DNA of 64,000 nt from assembly GCF_900109945.1 (NCBI RefSeq), contig NZ_FOBX01000003.1:62001-126000 (forward strand), given 5' to 3'. Origin of the DNA: Bradyrhizobium sp. OK095. Its GTDB lineage: Bacteria; Pseudomonadota; Alphaproteobacteria; Rhizobiales; Xanthobacteraceae. Of this stretch, positions 17,658 through 25,983 are shown piece after piece. Under the pieces are notes generated by a model, which saw only the letters and a list, made by a program, of their open reading frames with translations, did no database searches and had not been told where the DNA came from. Within the stretch, counting starts at the first letter, position 1. Each line of letters opens with the position of its first letter. The position numbers were made by a program, and so were the translations under genes.

Positions 17658-18605
17658 TCAGAGGCGCCGGCTCCGCGCCAGCGTCTCGGAGGGCGCTTCG
17701 CCGAATGTGAGCTTGTAGCCCCGTGAGAAGTCGCCGAGGTGCCAGAAGCCGTTGCCAAGCGCCGCGGCCTTGACGCTCAAGCCGGCACTTCCGGTCATGA
17801 GCTGCACGCGAGTAGTCCACAGCCGCTTCAGGCGCAAATAATGATGCAGGCTGACGCCATGCACCGCGTGGGTCGCGGTCTGGAGCGTGCGCACGGACAC
17901 GCCGAGCTGCGTGGCGAGGTCGTCGCTGTAGAGCGGCTTGCTGCCGAACAGCGCGGCCACCTCGTCGAGGCGCGCGACCAGCTTGCAGTGCTTGTCGAAC
18001 GATCCGCGTCGGGCGGTCAGCGCGCCAGCGGGAACCAGGATGGTGTCGAGGCAGGCGAGGAGCGTCTCCTGGATCGGCCGGTTGAGTGCTTCGAACTGCC
18101 TGGGATCGCCGTGATCGGAGGCCAGGGAAAACATGCTCAGGATCGTGGCGCGCAGCCGCGCCATCGGATCGTCCTGCGTGCGAAAGAATCCGAGCCCGCT
18201 GTCGTAGTCGGCCCAGCCCCGATGGCGCATGTCCGAGTTGAAGCGCATCATCAGGTAGGTGTTGGGCTGGCGTTCGACGGATTTGATGGGGACCCTGCCG
18301 CGCACGACGCTCACCACCGAATTGTCGATCTCGCGGCCATTGCTGACGGAGTGAAACGAGAGCGGCACCACGAGGCCGACGCCGTGATCGGTGCCGACAT
18401 CGACCTCGAGCCGGCGAGCGAACGCACGCTGGAGCACGAACAGCCCGTCCCGGAGCGGCAGGATGGCGCGGGACAGCGAGAATTCCCGCGGATGAAGCGG
18501 CGTGCTGGTACCGAGCCCGAGCACTTCGTTGGCACGAAATTCACCGAAGTCCGAGAAGCGCTCGATGCCGAGGACTCGCGAAGGCTTGAGCCGAGCTAGC
18601 GGCAT
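17658..18605 (-). CDS. AraC-family transcriptional regulator
   Basis: 315 aa. The C-terminal hundred residues form the double helix-turn-helix of AraC proteins: LYSDDLATQLGVSVRTLQTATHAVHGVSLHHY and, after LKRLWTTR, the second motif ending in the family-typical FWHLGDFSRGYKLTFGEAPS. The N-terminal 200 residues are a sensor region resembling the AraC-binding-like domain (FSLSRAILPLRDG, VGLVVPLSF). The ligand and target are unknown. It ends only 9 nt from the UPF0114 gene stop and is preceded by a 136-nt gap with no gene. Confidence 0.9.
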   Translation of the reverse strand: MPLARLKPSRVLGIERFSDFGEFRANEVLGLGTSTPLHPREFSLSRAILPLRDGLFVLQRAFARRLEVDVGTDHGVGLVVPLSFHSVSNGREIDNSVVSVVRGRVPIKSVERQPNTYLMMRFNSDMRHRGWADYDSGLGFFRTQDDPMARLRATILSMFSLASDHGDPRQFEALNRPIQETLLACLDTILVPAGALTARRGSFDKHCKLVARLDEVAALFGSKPLYSDDLATQLGVSVRTLQTATHAVHGVSLHHYLRLKRLWTTRVQLMTGSAGLSVKAAALGNGFWHLGDFSRGYKLTFGEAPSETLARSRRL

Positions 18606-18741
18606 TTCGGAATCCTTGGGACTTCAGGGGTGAGCGAGCTGAGGTCCCGAAAGGTATCAGACGGTTGGCCATCGGCCATATTCCGGTAAACTACTGCCAA
18701 AGCAGTTACGTCGAAGCGCATCGAGAGTTGGTTCTGTCTCA

Positions 18742-19680
18742 TCACGCAACTTGCGGATAGGCCGCGTTCTCCCGTCGCTCGCGTTCGCCGAGCTCACGCA
18801 CCAGCTCCTGGAGAAATGACTCTGTGAAGGCGGGCAGGGTGCGCTCGGCGCGAACATAGATGCCGAGGTCGGACCACACAGGACTGCCGGCATTGTCGAG
18901 CGGCAGGAAAACAAGTTGGCTGTCGCGCGATAGCCTGTTGATGCCAAGCTGGGTCTGGAAGGCGACACCGACGCCGCGCGCGGCGAGCTCGCGCATCAGG
19001 TCGATCGAATTGGCCTGGATCGCCGGCTCCGGCGTCTCGGAGAGCTGCGCGATCAGCGGCTGGAGCAGATGATAGATCGACAGCTCCGGCAGCGCCTGGA
19101 TGACGGGGAAGGCGAGGCACTGCGCCAGCGTGACCGTCTTGCGGCGCGCCAGCGGGTGTTCGCGCGCGACGAGCGCGCCGAGGCGAAAGCGCTTCAGCGC
19201 GACCTGGCGCAGGTCCGGCGGATGCCGAAGCGCAATGGCAATGCCGATATCGGCTTCCCCGCGGCTCAGCGCCTCCAGCACGTCCGACGAGCCCTTCACC
19301 TCGACGGTGAAGTTGACGCGCCGGGCCCGGCCGCGATGCAAAGCGATCAGGTCCGGCAGCACTGACTCGGTGATGGACTCGATGCAGGCGATGCTGACGG
19401 TGCCGTGCCAGGCGCCGGACAGGGACGCCACGTCCGAGCGGAAGCGGTCGAGGTCCTGGAGCACGTTCATGACGTGCCGGGCCAGCATCTCGCCGACCGT
19501 CGTCAAGGTCAGGCCGCGCGCATTACGCTCGAACAGGGGTGATCCAACCTCTTGCTCTAGCTTGAGAATTTGGCGACTGACGGCTGAGGAGGCAACGTTC
19601 AGGACACGCGCGGCGGCCCGGATCGAGCCGGTGCGGCGGACGGCGTGGAAGTACTGGATGGCCGGTGAGTGAAAGCGCAT
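18742..19680 (-). CDS. LysR-family transcriptional regulator
   Basis: 312 aa. The N-terminal winged helix is clear (TGSIRAAARVLNVASSAVSRQI, then LEQEVGSPLFERNARG), followed by the linker helix and a two-lobed substrate-binding region from about residue 90. The effector-lobe motif LGALVAREHPLARR is typical. LysR proteins usually regulate a divergent neighbour. Here the divergent gene is the HTH protein at 19801, 120 nt away, so that is a possible target. No LysR box (T-N11-A) was identified with confidence. Confidence 0.92.
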   Translation of the reverse strand: MRFHSPAIQYFHAVRRTGSIRAAARVLNVASSAVSRQILKLEQEVGSPLFERNARGLTLTTVGEMLARHVMNVLQDLDRFRSDVASLSGAWHGTVSIACIESITESVLPDLIALHRGRARRVNFTVEVKGSSDVLEALSRGEADIGIAIALRHPPDLRQVALKRFRLGALVAREHPLARRKTVTLAQCLAFPVIQALPELSIYHLLQPLIAQLSETPEPAIQANSIDLMRELAARGVGVAFQTQLGINRLSRDSQLVFLPLDNAGSPVWSDLGIYVRAERTLPAFTESFLQELVRELGERERRENAAYPQVA

Positions 19681-19800
19681 GGGATCCCCCGGCTGACTAT
19701 AGCTGTTGCCGAAACGGCATCAACCTGTACGAAATTCTCTGCTTTTCGAGAGCGCCGGTCCCACCTAGGTTCGCGGCCGGCTTGGCCGGTCCCGCCGGGG

Positions 19801-20412
19801 ATGCGCCATGCCTTGCGCAACGAGGCGCCAGGGGATTTTAGGGTGGACGAGAACCTTGTTTGCGAGCCCGAAATTGTGCGGGACACGCGTCTGGTCGATC
19901 GCCGGCGAGCCGCGGCCTATGTCGGCGTGACCGCCGGCCGCTTCGAGCAATTGGTGCGTGACAATGTCGTGCCGCCGCCGGTGATGGTGGACAATAAGCG
20001 GCGCTGGGCGATCGCATTGCTCGATGTGGCCAAAGACGCGGTCGTCGGCAGCATGCCGTGCCTGCCGCCGATCGCGGCCGAAATTGCGCCGGTCGCGCGT
20101 CCCTGCGAACGTGCCCCGGCGCCGGTCTCGCATGAATTGCCCGATCAGGCCTGGTTCGAGCAGCGCGCGCGGTTCGTCCAGCGCGTCCGCCGGTCGCTGC
20201 TCTCCGGCAACGAGATCCGTCTCTTGCGCGAGTTCAAGCTGCTCAAGCAGAACGAGATCAGCATGTTCGGCTACTATGGCAGCTTCGAAGCGCTGATGGT
20301 GCGCGGCTACATCGTCGAGATCGACCGCAAGCCGCCCTCGAGCCGTCCGCTCGTGTCCTATCGCCTGACCGACCGCGGCGAGCAGGTGATATCCGCGCTG
20401 AAGGATGATTAG
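19801..20412 (+). CDS. Putative DNA-binding protein with HTH-like segments at both ends
   Basis: 203 aa if started at the ATG at 19801; a GTG at 19843 preceded by AGGGG is an alternative. Residues about 25-75 resemble an AlpA/MerR-type helix-turn-helix (VDRRRAAAYVGVTAGRFEQL, then VPPPVMVDNKRRW). After a proline-rich linker, residues about 130-200 look like a winged helix (LREFKLLKQNEISMFGYYGS then LVSYRLTDRGEQVISAL). I do not recognise a named family. Its stop overlaps the convergent racemase-like gene by 4 nt. Confidence 0.65.
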   Translation: MRHALRNEAPGDFRVDENLVCEPEIVRDTRLVDRRRAAAYVGVTAGRFEQLVRDNVVPPPVMVDNKRRWAIALLDVAKDAVVGSMPCLPPIAAEIAPVARPCERAPAPVSHELPDQAWFEQRARFVQRVRRSLLSGNEIRLLREFKLLKQNEISMFGYYGSFEALMVRGYIVEIDRKPPSSRPLVSYRLTDRGEQVISALKDD

Positions 20413-21212
20413 CGGGCGCGCTCGATCGTCAGGTCGAGGCCGAGACGCGCGAGCATGCGTCGAAAATCCGCGATATCGTAGCCTTCGCGTTCGGACACCA
20501 GGGTCCGGAATGCGCCGGAGCCGCGGCTCGCGTGCGGGGCGATAGCTTCGACGACGTCGTCGGCTGGATCGAGAAAACGCACGTGCGGCCCGGCCTCTTC
20601 GAAGTAGCGCAAAAGCCACGGCAGATGCGTGGACGACAACGTCGCGACATCCGTGTCCGGATGAAGCGTACCGAGCTTGGCCCGCACGGCAGTCAAGGTT
20701 CGGTCGGGCTCGGTGAGGAACGCGCCATTCTCGACCAACTCGACGAGATCAGACGCGCTGACGAGGTCGACGTCGCCCTGGCTTGCGGATTCTCGCTCCA
20801 CGTAAGCGCGGATTTCAGAACTCGACATCAATGAGGCCACGCCCATGATGGCGATCCGCTTGGTGAGCGACGTGTCGAGCGCGCGCCGGACGGGCGGAAA
20901 CACGCCGATGATCGGCGTCCGGCTCCAGCTCTTGAGATCGTCGAGGACCATGACAGAAGGCGCATTCGAGGCGATCACGATTGCTGCCGGGCCAAAACTC
21001 TCCAGCCGTTCGATCGTGCTTCGCATTACGGCAAGCAGCTCGGTCCTGCCCTTGCCGCCATAAGGGAAGTTGGCGCGGTCGGCGAAGTAGAGCACATCCT
21101 GCCCCGGGAAACGGTCTGCGATCTTGCGAGCGATGGCATAGCTGCCGATCCCGGCATCGAAGACTGCGATCGGTTGATTCAGGATGACTTTGTTCACGAT
21201 GCAGCACGCCAA
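20409..21212 (-). CDS. Glutamate-racemase homologue lacking both catalytic cysteines
   Basis: 267 aa MurI-fold protein. The N-terminal VFDAGIGSY keeps the family Asp (residue 19), and VLYFADRANFPYGGKG matches the YFGDTARVPYG block of glutamate racemase. Where MurI has ACNTA the sequence reads ASNAP (Ser82), and where it has GCTHYP it reads SSTHLP (Ser194). Both cysteines that remove and donate the alpha proton are therefore serine. I checked both codons on the minus strand (TCG and TCC). It is unlikely to be the essential racemase; it may be a binding protein, a different lyase, or a slow enzyme. It starts 71 nt downstream of the DUF2478 gene. Confidence 0.8.
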   Translation of the reverse strand: MACCIVNKVILNQPIAVFDAGIGSYAIARKIADRFPGQDVLYFADRANFPYGGKGRTELLAVMRSTIERLESFGPAAIVIASNAPSVMVLDDLKSWSRTPIIGVFPPVRRALDTSLTKRIAIMGVASLMSSSEIRAYVERESASQGDVDLVSASDLVELVENGAFLTEPDRTLTAVRAKLGTLHPDTDVATLSSTHLPWLLRYFEEAGPHVRFLDPADDVVEAIAPHASRGSGAFRTLVSEREGYDIADFRRMLARLGLDLTIERAR

Positions 21213-21283
21213 GCTTATGAAAGACGGGACGTCTCTGCATCAGCCGGGCGCCGATGTAAACCCACACCAAGTTGCGGATTATT

Positions 21284-21844
21284 TCACTTCAAAATTTCAC
21301 AAACGGTCCGATGCTCATCGCGCATCGGATCCGCACCCTGCGCCGAGACGACCTGCCACCACGTGTCCAGCGCGCCGCGGTCGCAGCTAAGCTTGACGCT
21401 CATGCCGCCGGCGAATTTGATCCAGTCGGCGAAATGATCCGTGCCGACCGCGATCAGCACGGGGATGTCGGCGTCGAGTGCGCGCTCGATCAGATAGGAC
21501 AGGCCCTTGCCGTCGCGCTCGCGCTTGCCGAAACGGTTGATGATGACGAGATCGGCGCCATGGGCGAGGGCATCTGCGATCCGCGTTCCGGCATTTTGCA
21601 GCCTTGCCAGATCAAGCCGGCAGCCCTGCACGGCCGGATCGAAATCCTGCGCCAGCAGAAGTTTTTCGCCGCTGTGAAGCAGCACCGCCGACAGGCTGGA
21701 GTCCGCGCAATGCCCTGCCTGAACCATGCCGACGACGCGAAAGCCGCGTGTATTCAGACCCGCTGCGAAGCTGCGCAAGATCGCGTCGGGATCCTGATGC
21801 GGCTCGTAGACGAGGGCGGCAAGGTCACATTGCGCGTCGAACAT
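21284..21844 (-). CDS. DUF2478 protein, probably molybdenum-linked
   Basis: 186 aa protein with a Rossmann-like start (LAALVYEPHQDPDAILRSFA, then GFRVVGMVQAG), a central VQGCRLDLARL and a DLVIINRFGKRE strand-loop, the layout I recall for DUF2478. Members are often found near molybdate transport or regulatory genes and look like degenerate P-loop NTPases; the first loop here lacks a real Walker A. A ModE-type regulator pair lies 4-5 kb away on the same strand. Function is inference from family context. Confidence 0.68.
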   Translation of the reverse strand: MFDAQCDLAALVYEPHQDPDAILRSFAAGLNTRGFRVVGMVQAGHCADSSLSAVLLHSGEKLLLAQDFDPAVQGCRLDLARLQNAGTRIADALAHGADLVIINRFGKRERDGKGLSYLIERALDADIPVLIAVGTDHFADWIKFAGGMSVKLSCDRGALDTWWQVVSAQGADPMRDEHRTVCEILK

Positions 21845-21912
21845 GGGTCGCCTCTGCTTCGCTGCAAAGAGAGTGGGGCCGCGGCGGTTTTGCCGCGGTC
21901 CCGGTTGTCGGA

Positions 21913-23322
21913 TCAGGCCGCCGGCGGGCCGTTGATGATCTGGAGCTGAGTGAATTCGGCGAGGCCTTCCTCGGCAAATTCAGTGCCGATGCCCGACTGC
22001 TTGGCGCCGCCGAACGGGATGTTCGGGGCCATGTCGAGGTGCTTGTTGATCCAGACCGTGCCGGATTCGAGTTGGGTCGCGACCGCGTGCGCACGCTTGA
22101 TGTCGGACGACCACACCGACGCGCCGAGGCCGTAAGTCGTGGCATTGGCGCGGCGGATCGCATCATCGTTGTCGGAATATTTGATCAGCGGCAGCACCGG
22201 GCCGAACTGCTCCTCGTCGACCAGCTTCGAGCCTTCCTTGATGTCGCGCACGATGGTCGGCTCGATGAAGTAGCCGGGCCGGTCCATCGCCGAGCCGCCG
22301 GCAACGATGTTGCCGTTCTTGCGCGCGTCCTCGAGGAACGTCTTCACCTTCTCGTACTGCATCTTGTTCTGCAGCGGTCCGAGCTTGGTGCCCTGCTTGG
22401 CGCCGTCGTCGACCACCGTGCTCTTGGCGATCGCGACAAGCTCGTTGCAGAGCTCGTCATAGACGGACTCGTGGACATAGAGCCGCTTGATGGCGAGGCA
22501 GACCTGGCCGGAGTTCTGGAAGGCGCCCTCGAAGATGCCGGGTGCGACCTTCTTCGGGTCGACGTCGTCGAGCACGATGCCGGCATCGTTGCCGCCAAGC
22601 TCGAGCGTGATGCGCTTGAGCGTCTGCGCCGCGCTCGCCATCACCTTCTGTCCGGTCGCGGACGAGCCGGTGAACGAGATCTTGCGGATGTCGGGATGCT
22701 TGGTCATCTCGCCGCCGAGATCGTTGGCATCGGTGATGAAGTTGAGTACGCCCTTCGGCAGGATGTCCTTGATCAGCTCGGCGAAGCGCAAGGTGGCGAG
22801 CGGCGTGGTCGGCGCCGGCTTGACCACCAGCGTATTGCCGGCGAGCAGCGCCGACGGCAGCTTGAAGCTGAGGATCAGCAGCGGATAGTTCCAGGGAATG
22901 ATCGCGCCGACGACGCCGAGCGGACGGCGATACGCCTCGACCTTGCGGTCGCCGGAATCCTCGATCACCTTCATCGGCAGATCGAGCGAGCTGAGATAGC
23001 GGAAGAAGGCGGCCATGCCCATGACTTCGCCGGTGGCGTCGCCAAGCGGCTTGCCTTGCTCACTGGTGAGAATGCGGGCGAGATCACCCGAATTGGCCTC
23101 GATGACGTCGGCCATCTTGTTCACGAGCTTGCGGCGCTCCTCGATCGGGGTCGCAGCCCATGCCGGGAAGGCGGCCTTCGCGGCGGCCACGGCCGCGTCC
23201 AGCTGCGCCTTGGAGGCGCGCGGACACTGTGCCACCACCTCTTCGGTCGCTGGATTGAGAACCGGCATGGTCTGGTCGCCGGGCACCATCTTGCCGTCGA
23301 TGAGAAGATTGTAGTCACTCAT
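21913..23322 (-). CDS. Aldehyde dehydrogenase family protein
   Basis: 469 aa NAD(P)-dependent ALDH. Key parts are IIPWNYPLL for cofactor, FTGSSATGQKV, the catalytic Glu in LELGGNDAGIVL and the cysteine in NSGQVCLAIKR, plus the C-terminal FGGAKQSGIG. The enzyme resembles succinate-semialdehyde or broad-range aldehyde dehydrogenases; its substrate is not evident. It is divergent from a small protein at 23502, with TATATCG-type inverted repeats between them. The gene ends 68 nt upstream of DUF2478 on the same strand. Confidence 0.94.
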   Translation of the reverse strand: MSDYNLLIDGKMVPGDQTMPVLNPATEEVVAQCPRASKAQLDAAVAAAKAAFPAWAATPIEERRKLVNKMADVIEANSGDLARILTSEQGKPLGDATGEVMGMAAFFRYLSSLDLPMKVIEDSGDRKVEAYRRPLGVVGAIIPWNYPLLILSFKLPSALLAGNTLVVKPAPTTPLATLRFAELIKDILPKGVLNFITDANDLGGEMTKHPDIRKISFTGSSATGQKVMASAAQTLKRITLELGGNDAGIVLDDVDPKKVAPGIFEGAFQNSGQVCLAIKRLYVHESVYDELCNELVAIAKSTVVDDGAKQGTKLGPLQNKMQYEKVKTFLEDARKNGNIVAGGSAMDRPGYFIEPTIVRDIKEGSKLVDEEQFGPVLPLIKYSDNDDAIRRANATTYGLGASVWSSDIKRAHAVATQLESGTVWINKHLDMAPNIPFGGAKQSGIGTEFAEEGLAEFTQLQIINGPPAA

Positions 23323-23360
23323 TGGCTTTGCGCTCCCTTGAACAACGGGCCGTTCGGGCC

Positions 23361-23386
23361 TCGTTATATCGAACTATATATCACGA
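23361..23386. promoter_or_regulatory. Imperfect inverted repeat, candidate operator
   Basis: Arms TCGTTATAT and ATATCACGA surround 8 nt between an ALDH gene (start 23322, minus strand) and the divergent small gene. AT-rich arms in very GC-rich DNA, together with a second related site 70 nt away, suggest binding by a regulator of the PadR or MarR size class. No regulator of that class is adjacent. Confidence 0.45.
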
Positions 23387-23451
23387 CTTCGCTGAACCGG
23401 CCACGCGGGCGGTTCGATCAATTCCAGAAAAGCAGGCTGGACGCGGATGGA

Positions 23452-23480
23452 CATATCGATATATCGTAATGGATATAGCG
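23452..23480. promoter_or_regulatory. Second TATATCG cluster with a perfect palindrome
   Basis: A perfect palindrome CGATATATCG at 23457-23466 sits inside a run of ATATCG/GGATATAGCG half sites. It lies immediately before an ATG at 23469, which argues that translation really starts at 23502 and that this block is regulatory. Confidence 0.4.
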
Positions 23481-23501
23481 AACTGCGTTCCGGGACTGGC
23501 G

Positions 23502-23879
23502 ATGGAAATCAAGGTGAGGCAGCTCACGACTTGCGAGGTGGCGGCCGATGGCGGTGCGATCTCGCTGGGCTTCGAGGACGTGACGGGTAATTCCGCCGCC
23601 GTCAGCGTCTCGCTCAACCAGGTCGGCGCCCTGATCATGACGCTGCCAGGGCTACTGGAGGCGGCGCTGAAGGCCCGCTACGGCGACCAGAGCCTGCGCT
23701 ACGCCTATCCGCTGGCATCCTGGGCGATCGAGCAGTCGACCGACACGACCCAGCGCATCATCACGCTCCAGACCGAAGATGGCTTCAAGGTCCGCTTCTC
23801 GATCCCGAAGGCGGAGCAGGGGCTGCTTGGCGAAGCACTGACCCAGCCGATGCCCGAAATGTCGGTGCGGCCGAACTGA
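23502..23879 (+). CDS. Small conserved-type hypothetical protein
   Basis: 125 aa starting MEIKVRQLTTCEVAADGG. It is mostly beta-strand with a short helical middle (LNQVGALIMTLPGLLEAALKARYG) and ends in a proline-containing tail. No family is recognised. The ATG at 23502 has a weak GGGAC upstream; an ATG at 23469 would add eleven residues but lies right against a palindrome. It is divergent from the ALDH gene at 21913-23322 and ends 18 nt before the convergent HD-GYP gene. Confidence 0.6.
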   Translation: MEIKVRQLTTCEVAADGGAISLGFEDVTGNSAAVSVSLNQVGALIMTLPGLLEAALKARYGDQSLRYAYPLASWAIEQSTDTTQRIITLQTEDGFKVRFSIPKAEQGLLGEALTQPMPEMSVRPN

Positions 23880-23897
23880 GGCGAGCTACGCGGGTCG

Positions 23898-25274
23898 TCA
23901 GGCCGCCATTGTCCCGTGGATGCGTCCCAATGCTCTGTGAAGCGCCGCAAAGCAGTCCGCGTCGATCTGGGTCCCGACCATCCCGGACATGATCCCGAGA
24001 GCTTTGGTGATCGTCATCGCGGCGCGATATGGGCGGTCGGCGGTGAGCGCATCGAAGATGTCTGCGGTCGTGATCATGCGGGTTTCCAGGCAGATCTGGT
24101 CTCCCGCGAGACCGCGCGGATAGCCCTTGCCGTCCAGCCGTTCGTGATGCGCACCCGCGATCGGGGCGAGCGCGCTGAAAGCGCCGATGCGCGACAAAAT
24201 GGCTTCGGAATGCGCGGAGTGCATCCGCATGATGTCCCATTCGGCGTCATCCAGCTTGCCCGGCTTGTCGAGGATGGCGTTGCTGACACCAAGCTTGCCG
24301 ATGTCGTGCAGCAGCGCCGCACGCTTGAGCTTGCGCCGCTGCGCGGCACTGAACGCCAGCTCCTCGGCGATCATATCGGTAAACAACGTCACGCGGTCGC
24401 TGTGACCACTGGTGTAAGGGCTCTTGGAATCCACCACCTGAGCGAAGGCGGCCGCGATGTCGTCGAGATAGTCCTCGTCGATCGGCACGCTCGCCTGTTC
24501 CGGCGCCTGATGAAGGATCGATTCATGTTCATCGTCGGCGCGGAGCATCTCCCAAAACGCGGGCCGGGCCGCGATGCGCTCGAAGGCAGCGACGAGGTCG
24601 GGATCGAACCATGTCCCCGATCGGTTCTTCGCTTCGCGCAGCGCCGCCTCGGATCCGTTCGAAACGTGGAACACGTCGATCACCTGTGCCAGCAGGGCAA
24701 TGCGTGAATAGATCGGGATGGCCGTGCCGGACAAACCAAGGGGTTTGCCGCCGCCGTCCCAATGCTCATCCAGGTTCTTGATGCCCTCGGCGACCGGCTC
24801 GGAGAAACGCATTTTACGGGCGATATCCGCACCGCGATGGCAGCGCGTCTCGATCAGTTCGCGCGCGATCTCGCCGCCGTTCTGGAAGATGTTGACGATG
24901 GCGCGGAACCGTTCGGCAAGCCCGGCCTTCAGGCCCGTATGGCTGAGCACGAAGCGCAGCGCCTGCGGCAAGCTGCCGTCGATCAACTTGAAGTCCTGCT
25001 TGAAGGTGAGATCATCGGTTAGATACAGCTCGCAGATGCGGGCCGCGTTGCTGCTGCAGCCGAGATCCTTCAGCAACAGCACGTAGTACAGCTCGGTAAT
25101 TTCATTCTCGCCAAGGCCGATGTCCTTGCCGATCTCAACGCCGATATGGCTGCATCGTACACAATGTCCCGCCGGTTGCCCCTCGGTCAGATCGAGCGCG
25201 TGGCTGAGGGCGCCCAGGAGTTCGGACAGCGTGACCCTGTCATGCTGTTCGTGGGCCGGCGGCGCAAGTTCCAT
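23898..25274 (-). CDS. HD-GYP domain protein with a degenerate first module
   Basis: 458 aa, likely cytoplasmic. The C-terminal half is a complete HD-GYP phosphodiesterase: HDIGKLG with H323-D324, [11 protein letters not shown] at 376-386 and the following [19 protein letters not shown]. Such enzymes degrade cyclic-di-GMP. The N-terminal half is a second, decayed copy: the HD pair reads KD (about residues 69-70, in LLLKDLG) and the GYP loop reads EHWDGGGKP. The first module may be a sensor or dimerisation unit. The ATG at 25274 (MELAPP) was chosen; the frame is open 21 codons upstream without a ribosome site. Confidence 0.88.
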   Translation of the reverse strand: MELAPPAHEQHDRVTLSELLGALSHALDLTEGQPAGHCVRCSHIGVEIGKDIGLGENEITELYYVLLLKDLGCSSNAARICELYLTDDLTFKQDFKLIDGSLPQALRFVLSHTGLKAGLAERFRAIVNIFQNGGEIARELIETRCHRGADIARKMRFSEPVAEGIKNLDEHWDGGGKPLGLSGTAIPIYSRIALLAQVIDVFHVSNGSEAALREAKNRSGTWFDPDLVAAFERIAARPAFWEMLRADDEHESILHQAPEQASVPIDEDYLDDIAAAFAQVVDSKSPYTSGHSDRVTLFTDMIAEELAFSAAQRRKLKRAALLHDIGKLGVSNAILDKPGKLDDAEWDIMRMHSAHSEAILSRIGAFSALAPIAGAHHERLDGKGYPRGLAGDQICLETRMITTADIFDALTADRPYRAAMTITKALGIMSGMVGTQIDADCFAALHRALGRIHGTMAA

Positions 25275-25530
25275 GGTCGGGGCTCCGGGGCAGCTTTCGC
25301 CGGCCGATCCGGGCCGATCGCATCTGCAAAGCCCCACCTGATCATGAGAGAATTAACAGGTGGTATTTCCCCGGGGGCGCGCGGGGTTAGCCGGCCGCCT
25401 CTGCCCGAGGCGGCAACCGCCGGATCTGAAAACCGGTCTTGCTCTGCTCGAAACCGGCCGAGGCATAGAAGGCGAGGGTCGACGGTTTCTTCGAGCCCGT
25501 CACGATGGAATTTTTGGCGTGCCCGTCCGT

Positions 25531-25905
25531 TCACGACTTCCGGGAACGGGCGATGTCGCTCTTGAGCGCTTCCAGCTCCTTGTGCACGGCGCGTGCGGCG
25601 TCGCGCTCGATCTTGCGGTAACGCGCAACGAGTTTTTCGCCGAAGGGCGTGAGCATCGCGCCGCCGCCATTCTTGCCGCCGGCCTGCGGCTCCACCACCG
25701 GATGTCCGCAGATTCGGTTGATCTCGTCGACGAGATCCCAGGCGCGCTTGTAGGACATGTCCATGGCGCGGCCGGCCCCCGAGATCGAGCCTTGCTCGCG
25801 GATCTGCTCCAGAAGCTCGATCTTGCCAGGCCCGATCCGATCCTCGCCGTCGAGGTCGATGCGCAGGCTCAGTTGGGGAAGCGATTTGGCGCTGGCGCGC
25901 GACAT
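25531..25905 (-). CDS. ModE-type winged-helix regulator, DNA-binding domain only
   Basis: 124 aa containing the ModE N-terminal domain: IELLEQIREQGSISGAGRAMDMSYKRAWDLVDEIN, then GGKNGGGAMLTPFGEKLV, which is the wing. The C-terminal molybdate-binding MOP domains of full ModE are missing, so molybdate sensing must be elsewhere or absent. Such short forms are common in alphaproteobacteria. It lies 78 nt downstream of a second ModE-type regulator on the same strand; the two may be cotranscribed. Confidence 0.88.
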   Translation of the reverse strand: MSRASAKSLPQLSLRIDLDGEDRIGPGKIELLEQIREQGSISGAGRAMDMSYKRAWDLVDEINRICGHPVVEPQAGGKNGGGAMLTPFGEKLVARYRKIERDAARAVHKELEALKSDIARSRKS

Positions 25906-25983
25906 GATGGATTCTCTTGAATGGCTCTAAACGGAGATTGCCATTCTTGCCCGTCGCGAACAAGGTGCGCGCCGCCTGCCGCA

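Noticed and set aside
21604..23469. 621-codon open frame antisense to the ALDH at 21913
   Set aside because: Same type of GC-driven shadow; the minus-strand ALDH is complete.
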